A model generated the notes under the pieces. It did no database searches and was not told where the DNA came from. It saw only the letters and a program-made list of their open reading frames with translations. This document shows positions 1-4,738 of a DNA stretch of 6,027 nt, in pieces. Each line of letters starts with the position of its first letter. Within the stretch, counting starts at the first letter, position 1. The position numbers and the translations under genes were made by a program. The stretch is from Ilumatobacteraceae bacterium (lineage in GTDB: Bacteria; Actinomycetota; Acidimicrobiia; Acidimicrobiales; Ilumatobacteraceae): positions 1-6,027 of the forward strand of contig JAHRVJ010000231.1 of NCBI GenBank assembly GCA_019090765.1, given 5' to 3'.

Positions 1-972
1 AAGAACAACCTGATCAGCAGCGTGATGGAGATCACCGAGGTCGGCACCGACGAGAACGGCCCATACGTGATCGGCAACGGCTCACTGTGGTGTGACGGAT
101 TACGAATCTACGAAGTGGCGAACATGGGCATGCGCATCGTGCCCGGCGACGGCGATGCAAGCTCGCCGTCGAGCGTGCCGGTCGTTGTCAATCGGTCGAG
201 TCACCCCCACCTAGCCGATCACGCCATCAAGGGAATTCCGGTGGTGCCCGTGGCCTACGCCCTGGAGTGGTTCGCACGCTGTGCGGCGGCCCATCTTCCC
301 GCGTTGCGGCTGGTTGAGCTTTCCGACCTGAAGGTAATCAGCGGCATCGCCGCCAATGGATATGCCGCCGGTGATGACCTCGAACTGCTGGTCGCGGCGC
401 AGACAGTCGAGACCTCCGCAGGCCACACGATCGTTCGCATCGAGCTGCGCGACACCACAAGCAACAGGCTCCGCTATAGCTGCTTCGCCACACTTGGAGA
501 TGACCCTCCCGCGCCAAATCGATCCGGCAGCCTGTTTGACGCTGCATTGCTTGCCGACACGGCGGGGGAGCGGTCGCTTTACGAAGGCGGCGTGCTCTTC
601 CACGGACCCGCATTCCAGGTGATTACGTCAGTACCAACGATCTCAGAGTCTGGGCTGGTCGCCTCGGTTACCGGGATAGTCGAACAGGACTGGCCCGCGG
701 AACCATGGGTCACTGACCCGGCCCTGCTCGATGGCGCTCTTCAGCTGGCCTTGCTGTGGACCGAGCACTTACAGGGTCGACCGTCCTTGCCGACTGGCAT
801 CGCGCAAGTGCGGATCTACGGCCTTCCGGCGGAGGGTGCCTGTGTCGCCACGCTGTCGGGTCGTGATTCAACGAAGTCCAAAGTGACATGCGATGTCGTA
901 TTCCGAGATGCGCAAGGCGAAACCGTCGCCGAGCTCGTTGGAATCGAGACTCACTGCTTGCCCGGGTCGTAG
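1..972 (+). CDS. C-terminal part of an iterative type I polyketide/PUFA-like synthase, dehydratase (PS-DH) domain (5' truncated by window)
   Basis: The frame is open from base 1 with no stop, so the window cuts into a longer gene; the internal GTG/ATG at 22-27 are not convincing starts. The 323 visible residues form a double-hotdog polyketide synthase dehydratase. The first hotdog has the catalytic-His motif HxxxGxxxxP as HAIKGIPVVP, with His at codon 74 (nt 220-222). Next comes GGVLFHGPAFQ (nt 586-618), the counterpart of the GYxYGPxFQ motif. The second hotdog carries the catalytic Asp in DGALQ, with Asp at codon 244 (nt 730-732). Both catalytic residues are present, so the domain should dehydrate beta-hydroxyacyl intermediates on an acyl carrier domain. 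It is the last domain, as in iterative PUFA-, glycolipid- or enediyne-type synthases. The preceding linker (codons 18-47, DGLRIYE) looks like the region before such domains, from memory only. A phosphopantetheinyl transferase follows 14 nt downstream. The product cannot be told from this fragment. Confidence 0.85.
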   Translation, partial: KNNLISSVMEITEVGTDENGPYVIGNGSLWCDGLRIYEVANMGMRIVPGDGDASSPSSVPVVVNRSSHPHLADHAIKGIPVVPVAYALEWFARCAAAHLPALRLVELSDLKVISGIAANGYAAGDDLELLVAAQTVETSAGHTIVRIELRDTTSNRLRYSCFATLGDDPPAPNRSGSLFDAALLADTAGERSLYEGGVLFHGPAFQVITSVPTISESGLVASVTGIVEQDWPAEPWVTDPALLDGALQLALLWTEHLQGRPSLPTGIAQVRIYGLPAEGACVATLSGRDSTKSKVTCDVVFRDAQGETVAELVGIETHCLPGS

Positions 973-986
973 GTGGGCCGGCTGTT

Positions 987-1763
987 GTGACAAACCCTGG
1001 CCTGAACATTTCCGATGAACGTTCGTCGGCGGAGATGCTTGGCCTGCTGAGCGAGCAGCTTCATCTCTGGATCGTTCCGATCAGCGGGCCGTTGGATCCC
1101 AGCTGGGTCGCGGCCAATGAAGTGATCCTGTCGGAGGAGGAGCGCGGACGTCATCGTCGGTACAGGCGAGCCAGCGACCGTGATCTGTTTCTGGCTGCAC
1201 ATGCCGTCGTTCGTCACGTGCTGTCTCGCTACGCGTCGATCCCACCGGGCGAATGGGTCTTCGAGACGAATCAATATGGACGGCCCGAGATCGCAAACCT
1301 CGGTGTGCCCCGAGGTTTGCGATTCAATCTCTCGCACACCGACGGGATGATCGCGCTCATCGTCCACGATGAAGTCGACACAGGGGTTGACGTGGAACGC
1401 GTTGGCCGCCTCGACGACCTGCATAGCGTTTCCAAAACGGTCTTCGCCGACTCAGAACGGTCTGACTTTCTTGCCCTGTCGGAAGCAGATCAGACGGAGC
1501 GGTTCTACCGGTTATGGACGCTGAAAGAGGCCTTTATCAAGGCCAAAGGCATGGGGCTATCGCTCCCGCTCAAAGACTTCTGGTTCGAATCCGTTGGCCC
1601 GTCGTCGGTCACGTTCAGTTGCCGCGAAGAAGTAGAGCCCGACCCAGCCGCCTGGCACTTCACTATTGCCCAGCCCTCGCCACACCATCGACTTGCCACC
1701 GCGTGCCGATCAGGCAGCGACCGTCACCCCCGCAAAGTAGAGTCGCTGAGTATCTCGCTCTAG
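987..1763 (+). CDS. Sfp-type 4'-phosphopantetheinyl transferase
   Basis: 258 aa from GTG 987, a usual size for the Sfp/AcpT superfamily. The enzyme moves the phosphopantetheine arm of coenzyme A onto a serine of carrier-protein domains, turning apo-synthases into holo form. Visible motifs: NQYGRPEI (the NxxGKPxL region), RFNLSHTDG with His117, GVDVER with Asp135 and Glu137, and WTLKEAFIKAKGMGL (177-191) with Glu181. Asp135, Glu137 and Glu181 are the expected Mg2+-binding acids, so the enzyme looks active. GTG 987 is chosen because AGGTGG (971-976) lies 10 nt upstream; ATG 1035 is an alternative, but its GGAG directly abuts the codon. The frame is open further upstream but overlaps the synthase gene there. 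It lies 14 nt after the synthase stop, so it very probably activates that synthase. In enediyne synthases an equivalent domain is fused to the C-terminus; here it is a separate protein. Confidence 0.93.
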   Translation: MTNPGLNISDERSSAEMLGLLSEQLHLWIVPISGPLDPSWVAANEVILSEEERGRHRRYRRASDRDLFLAAHAVVRHVLSRYASIPPGEWVFETNQYGRPEIANLGVPRGLRFNLSHTDGMIALIVHDEVDTGVDVERVGRLDDLHSVSKTVFADSERSDFLALSEADQTERFYRLWTLKEAFIKAKGMGLSLPLKDFWFESVGPSSVTFSCREEVEPDPAAWHFTIAQPSPHHRLATACRSGSDRHPRKVESLSISL

Positions 1764-1779
1764 TTGCTACCGAATATGA

Positions 1780-1784
1780 AGGGG
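1780..1784 (+). promoter_or_regulatory. Shine-Dalgarno site for the VOC gene
   Basis: AGGGG lies 5 nt before ATG 1790. It decides the start within a frame that is open far upstream. Confidence 0.7.
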
Positions 1785-1789
1785 AAGCG

Positions 1790-2245
1790 ATGCTGCTCCA
1801 AGGGATTGATCATGTTGCCACAATCACCGCCGACGGTGATCGGCTCAAACAGTTCTACATCGACGTGTTCGGCGCAACCATCGAGATGGACGGGCCAGAG
1901 TTCCCAGGCGGGCCGCGAATGATCGTCATCAATATCGCACCCGGGACTGAGCTGAATGTGTTCGAGATCGAAGGCAATTCTCAAGCAGACAACCAGACCC
2001 CGATGTTTGGGCGCGGTCGGATCGACCACATCGGCCTACAGGCCGCGGACCTCGACACTTTTGCCGAGATCCGAGATCGCCTGATCGCGGTTGGGGCCTC
2101 CAACCGGATCGTCACCGAGTTCGGTCGCAAGCTCAGCATCTTCTTCCGTGATCCAGACCAGATGGAGTGCGAACTCCTGGTTGCTAACCCCGATGTTGAT
2201 CCCAACGATCTCCACTTCGGTACCCCATCGGCACGCTTCAACTGA
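1790..2245 (+). CDS. VOC (glyoxalase/bleomycin-resistance fold) family protein
   Basis: 151 aa, one vicinal-oxygen-chelate unit made of two beta-alpha-beta-beta-beta modules. Module 1 starts GIDHVA (His8) and ends at LNVFEIEG (Glu59). Module 2 starts RIDHIGLQ (His80) and ends FFRDPDQMECELL (Glu128, alternatively Glu126). These His/Glu positions are the usual metal ligands of the fold, so a metal-dependent lyase, isomerase or dioxygenase activity is possible. The substrate cannot be read from the sequence. ATG 1790 is supported by AGGGG at 1780-1784 with 5-nt spacing and by the motif beginning a few residues later; the longer upstream frame overlaps the transferase gene. Only 26 nt separate it from the transferase stop, so it is probably in the synthase operon. 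It could be a tailoring, resistance or acyl-CoA-related enzyme. It is followed by the hairpin at 2256-2306. Confidence 0.85.
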   Translation: MLLQGIDHVATITADGDRLKQFYIDVFGATIEMDGPEFPGGPRMIVINIAPGTELNVFEIEGNSQADNQTPMFGRGRIDHIGLQAADLDTFAEIRDRLIAVGASNRIVTEFGRKLSIFFRDPDQMECELLVANPDVDPNDLHFGTPSARFN

Positions 2246-2255
2246 TCTAAATCGA

Positions 2256-2306
2256 CGTTTGTGTGTGGTTTTTGGGCGGACACCGCCCAAAAACCACACA
2301 CAAACG
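2256..2306. terminator. Perfect 24-bp hairpin, probable bidirectional terminator
   Basis: The left arm 2256-2279 and right arm 2283-2306 are exact reverse complements over 24 bp, with a 3-nt ACA loop (2280-2282). The hairpin begins 11 nt after the VOC stop and ends 3 nt before the stop of the convergent alkC gene, so it fills the whole intergenic gap. The arms contain a TTTTT/AAAAA stretch inside the stem next to a GGGCGG/CCGCCC tip. There is no separate U-tract after the stem in either direction, so it is not a textbook intrinsic terminator, although long stems without U-tracts are common at gene ends in high-GC actinobacteria. It could also be a member of a dispersed palindromic repeat. Confidence 0.75.
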
Positions 2307-2308
2307 AG

Positions 2309-3400
2309 TTAGAGCGGGGATGGGTCGGTGATTTCGATGTCGCGGCCACCGAGAACTTTGCCGTTCACCTGGATTTCCAGCCGGTGCCGGCCGGGACGGA
2401 TCTGGCGGATCGATACGTGCTTGAAGCGGTGTCGCTTGGTGATCGTGATGGGCGCGTCTGGCTTGATAGTCCGATTGGTTAGCTTGAACACCTTGCCCGC
2501 ACGAATACCGCGGGCGCCTTGATAGTGCACGACATAGTCGACCACGGCGCGTGTTGACTCCTTAACTGCGAGTTGCGCGGTGAGCGTGACCTCGTCACCG
2601 ATATTGATCGCGTCGGGCTCGACCGTGATCGATTCGAGCACGACTTCGTTGGCGGTTTGGAACCCGAGGAGAGCGAGCGCCCCGGGGTCGCCGCGCTTGA
2701 TGAGCGTGCGTAGCCCATGTCGAATCACCCAATCACCGTGTGTCGATTGCTCCAGCCATCGTTGGGCGCATTCGATCGCGATGTCGGGGTGATCCTTGCT
2801 GATGTCGTTGAGGTGGTTGGCGACAGATCGTCGCACGTACTCGGATTCGTCGTCGAAGAGTGAGTCGAGCAGCACGATCGCGGGAGTCGGGTCTTCCATC
2901 AGGAAACGCAGTTGTGGAGCCCATGGCAGACGCGGTCTGGTGCCCTCGGAAACCAGGCGGCGAACGTGCTCGTCGGGGTCGGTGGTCCACTCGTTGAGGT
3001 AACGGAATGTGAGTTCGGTGTGTCGCTCGATGAATGGGCGGATGGGTGCTTCGCTCGAAAAGCGCGGCGTGAGCGCCGCGAGCAGCGAAAGCGCCGTAGT
3101 CGGCTCGTCGATGCCGACGTTGGCGACGAACTGTCCGCATGGAAGCGCTATCCATCCAGTCAGTTTCGGCGACTCCAGAGATCGATGGAGGATTTTGGCT
3201 GCCTCGTGGAAGTCGTCGGGAAGGCACTTCGCGAGCGCCTCAGCGATATGGGCAACGCGCTCGTACAACTCAAGCGGTTCGAGTCCGACACCGGCTGTCT
3301 GCTGCCAGCGTTCGATGGGAAACTGCGGCCAAGCGGCGGCGATCTCCGCGCCCAGATCCGCCACGGTCGTGGGCGAAAACTCGTCCTTGAATGCGGCCAT
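2309..3400 (-). CDS. alkC: AlkC-type DNA alkylation repair glycosylase with C-terminal Ig-like domain
   Basis: 363 aa. The family is made of HEAT-like repeats that wrap DNA and excise alkylated bases such as 3-methyladenine without flipping them out. Residues about 1-250 are helical repeats. The hallmark block is LNEWTTDPDEHVRRLVSEG followed by TRPRLPWAPQL (135-164), containing Glu152 and Trp160. A further conserved region, VRRSVANHLNDISKDHP (189-205), includes Asp199. From memory these Glu, Trp and Asp residues correspond to active-site positions in characterised AlkC. Residues about 255-358 are beta-rich and Ig-like, ending near GRHRLEIQVNGK; this domain is seen in the AlkC subgroup that needs it for activity. 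ATG 3400 is firm: an in-frame stop lies at 3442-3440 with no other start between. No clear Shine-Dalgarno is visible; instead the start overlaps a stop in TGATG, hinting at past translational coupling. The gene is convergent with the VOC gene. Confidence 0.88.
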   Translation of the reverse strand: MAAFKDEFSPTTVADLGAEIAAAWPQFPIERWQQTAGVGLEPLELYERVAHIAEALAKCLPDDFHEAAKILHRSLESPKLTGWIALPCGQFVANVGIDEPTTALSLLAALTPRFSSEAPIRPFIERHTELTFRYLNEWTTDPDEHVRRLVSEGTRPRLPWAPQLRFLMEDPTPAIVLLDSLFDDESEYVRRSVANHLNDISKDHPDIAIECAQRWLEQSTHGDWVIRHGLRTLIKRGDPGALALLGFQTANEVVLESITVEPDAINIGDEVTLTAQLAVKESTRAVVDYVVHYQGARGIRAGKVFKLTNRTIKPDAPITITKRHRFKHVSIRQIRPGRHRLEIQVNGKVLGGRDIEITDPSPL

Positions 3401-3686
3401 CAGTGTTGACCGGCCAACTCGGGGGACGCCCGTTGGATCTCAAGCCATAGTTGCTGCGGCGCGGCGAAATTTTCTGCTTCCTCTACCGAGGACTCAACAG
3501 TGCGCGCTCGGGTTCGCAGAAGCATTCGAGTCGCGATTGTATAGACGCGGGTCATCAGCTGGATGAGAATTTCCTGCGTTGCGTCCTCCGCATCAGTTGG
3601 GCCCCGGGGAACCTCAGCGGCAAGCGATACACGCGATGTTTGGCCTCGCTCATGAGATCAGCGAGGGCCTTGGCGTCCAGCGTCAG
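3400..3686 (-). pseudogene. Decayed ECF sigma-70 factor remnant (frameshift, internal deletion, no region 4)
   Basis: No intact gene lies in the 290 bp between the lipoprotein and alkC, but the - strand reads as pieces of an ECF sigma factor N-terminus. From 3686 one frame gives LTLDAKALADLMSEAKHRVY, then RLPLRF, resembling the start and region 2.1. From 3600 the next frame gives PTDAEDATQEILIQLMTR, the region 2.2 signature. It then continues directly into VYTIATRMLLRTR (region 2.4) and on to a TGA at 3402-3400. Three lesions are visible: a net -1 (or +2) frameshift in the C/G run near 3599-3610; an in-frame loss of about 13 codons (the FRGxSxFxTW stretch) at the MTR/VYT joint near 3547/3546; and no C-terminal half (no region 4 helix-turn-helix). 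The expected start codon appears as CTG at 3686. The last 20 or so residues before the stop are not recognised and may come from another gene. The identity rests on motif memory, not on a search. Confidence 0.68.
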
Positions 3687-3690
3687 CGGA

Positions 3691-4650
3691 TTAGCTCGTC
3701 GGCGGAGCTGGTGGCGAGAACGGCGAGTCAGGTCCGTCAGTTGACGGAGGAGTCGCAGGTGGTGGTGTCATTGTCGGCGGCGGTGGGGTCGACGGGGGTG
3801 AAGTAGTAGCTGGGCTACTTGGCGGAGCTGCCATTGGCGCGGCGGGCGCTGCAGGTGCACCGGGATCGTCACCATTCCCACGTTTGCGAAGCACGACGAT
3901 GATGATGGCGATGACAGCAATCGCGGCGATTACTGCGGCGATAATCCACACCGCAGAGCTCGAGCTCGAGCCCGAGCCCGACGGTGACCATGACGCCGTC
4001 ATGATGGCGGTGCCTGCGCTCATGAATGGTGCGTCAGCGGTAACCTTCCAGGTGGCCGTTGAACCGTCAGTGGAGGTGGCATTGTTCTCACCGAGTGATC
4101 CGGGAGCCGAAACTGAGAACTTCACGACAACGAGTTCGTCGAGGTCGATGTCCATGAGTTCGGTCAGGTCATCGCCGCCAGTGATTTGGTCGGCGCCGAT
4201 GAGTTGGAGTTCGAATTGTGTACCCGATTCATCCTGCTCGATTGAAATGAGGGTGTCGGCTCCGAGGTCGGTGATGTCCTCGATTGGAACCCCCACCACA
4301 GTGCACGCAAAGCCGACCGTAGAGCCGTCAGATATCTCGCGGGTGGTCACTTCATAGCCAACCAGCGACCCGGTGATCTCGCCGCACGGGTTTTCGCCGC
4401 CCGTCATCTCATTGATGAGTTCCTCGCCGCTGAGGTCGCTGAGGTCGCCGAGACCGTCAAGGTCCTGACCGAGGAGGCTGGAGAATTCGGTCAAGCTCTC
4501 GGTGTCGATCAACATGACCATTTCAATGTCGACTGTTCCTTCATCGGAAATCGTAAATTTCGACTCGATTGTGAAGCAGCCGGCCAATATCAGCGTCGAT
4601 GCGGCGACCAGAATTGTTGTGAGCAGTCTTTGGCGGGCAGTTCCGTGCAT
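3691..4650 (-). CDS. LppM-like lipoprotein with C-terminal membrane anchor and proline-rich tail
   Basis: 319 aa. A lipoprotein signal peptide (RQRLLTTILVAASTLILAGC) has lipobox LAGC with lipidated Cys25. Residues about 26-220 form an acidic, beta-rich extracytoplasmic domain resembling the LppM domain of mycobacteria; two cysteines (89, 116) could form a disulfide. After a Gly/Ser linker (224-232) comes a transmembrane helix (about 234-254, VWIIAAVIAAIAVIAIIIVV), then LRKRG as a stop-transfer signal, and a Pro/Ala/Thr-rich cytoplasmic tail (264-319). The lipid anchor plus helix gives two membrane attachments, the same layout as M. tuberculosis LppM, which has been linked to phagosome maturation; that role need not apply here. 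ATG 4650 begins the signal peptide directly. A -10-like TACAGT ends 7 nt before the ATG and no suitably spaced Shine-Dalgarno exists, so the mRNA may be leaderless. It is divergent from the persulfide dioxygenase gene. Confidence 0.82.
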   Translation of the reverse strand: MHGTARQRLLTTILVAASTLILAGCFTIESKFTISDEGTVDIEMVMLIDTESLTEFSSLLGQDLDGLGDLSDLSGEELINEMTGGENPCGEITGSLVGYEVTTREISDGSTVGFACTVVGVPIEDITDLGADTLISIEQDESGTQFELQLIGADQITGGDDLTELMDIDLDELVVVKFSVSAPGSLGENNATSTDGSTATWKVTADAPFMSAGTAIMTASWSPSGSGSSSSSAVWIIAAVIAAIAVIAIIIVVLRKRGNGDDPGAPAAPAAPMAAPPSSPATTSPPSTPPPPTMTPPPATPPSTDGPDSPFSPPAPPTS

Positions 4651-4657
4651 GGTTGTA

Positions 4658-4663
4658 ACTGTA
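4658..4663 (-). promoter_or_regulatory. Possible -10 element of a leaderless lipoprotein promoter
   Basis: Reading the - strand, TACAGT (TANNNT pattern) ends 7 nt before ATG 4650, which would put transcription start at or next to the A of the start codon. The only GAGG-like sequence lies about 20 nt upstream of the ATG, too far for a ribosome site. No good -35 is visible. This is weak evidence based on spacing. Confidence 0.4.
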
Positions 4664-4690
4664 CTCTTGGTTCCTCGAAGACTCCATCCG

Positions 4691-4706
4691 ATACCCTGGG
4701 GGGTAT
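4691..4706. promoter_or_regulatory. Predicted CsoR/CstR-family operator
   Basis: ATACCC-TGGG-GGGTAT is a 16-bp inverted repeat with two perfect 6-bp arms and a 4-bp centre. Operators of the CsoR/CstR/RcnR-like repressor family have this layout, for example the ATACCCC-TA-GGGGTAT type described for copper- and persulfide-sensing members. It lies 32 bp before the start of a persulfide dioxygenase-rhodanese gene, the classic target of the persulfide sensor CstR. The function is therefore inferred to be repression relieved by persulfide. No repressor gene is in the window. Confidence 0.72.
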
Positions 4707-4711
4707 ATCAT
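4706..4711 (+). promoter_or_regulatory. Candidate -10 box of the persulfide dioxygenase promoter
   Basis: TATCAT matches TATAAT at five of six positions and begins at the last base of the operator, so a bound repressor would block it. No convincing -35 is seen at the right distance (about 4683-4688 reads TCCATC). The expected transcript start would be near 4718, leaving a leader of about 20 nt that contains the Shine-Dalgarno. Confidence 0.45.
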
Positions 4712-4727
4712 CGATATGACTTCATAG

Positions 4728-4733
4728 AAGGAG
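4728..4733 (+). promoter_or_regulatory. Strong Shine-Dalgarno for the persulfide dioxygenase gene
   Basis: AAGGAG sits 5 nt before ATG 4739 and fixes that start. Confidence 0.8.
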
Positions 4734-4738
4734 CGCAC

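Noticed and set aside
951..1424. 157-codon - strand open frame opposite the phosphopantetheinyl transferase
   Set aside because: The + strand frame carries all transferase motifs; the reverse frame has none.
3063..3080. CGCGGCG-TGAG-CGCCGCG short hairpin
   Set aside because: A 7-bp GC-rich stem inside the alkC coding frame is expected by chance at this composition and encodes conserved-looking protein.
2912..3409. 165-codon + strand open frame opposite alkC, and the 185-codon frame at 3009-3566
   Set aside because: Both are antisense to a well-recognised alkC gene, show no family motif and have Arg/Ser-rich composition typical of shadow frames in GC-rich DNA.
3451..3744. 97-codon + strand open frame across the lipoprotein-alkC gap
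   Set aside because: Its sequence has no recognisable motif and is better explained as the complement of the sigma-factor remnant and of the lipoprotein tail.
3955..3982. Tandem CGAGCT/CGAGCC-like repeat
   Set aside because: It encodes the Gly/Ser linker (residues 224-232) before the membrane helix of the lipoprotein; simple codon repetition explains it.
3884..4357. 157-codon + strand open frame with Met- and Ser-rich sequence
   Set aside because: It is the complement of the lipoprotein's transmembrane segment and outer domain; the - strand reading has a signal peptide, lipobox and helix.
4705..4717. ATATC-ATC-GATAT small inverted repeat next to the operator
   Set aside because: Arms of 5 bp in an AT-rich promoter are weak; it may just be the -10 region. 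Not called as a second operator.
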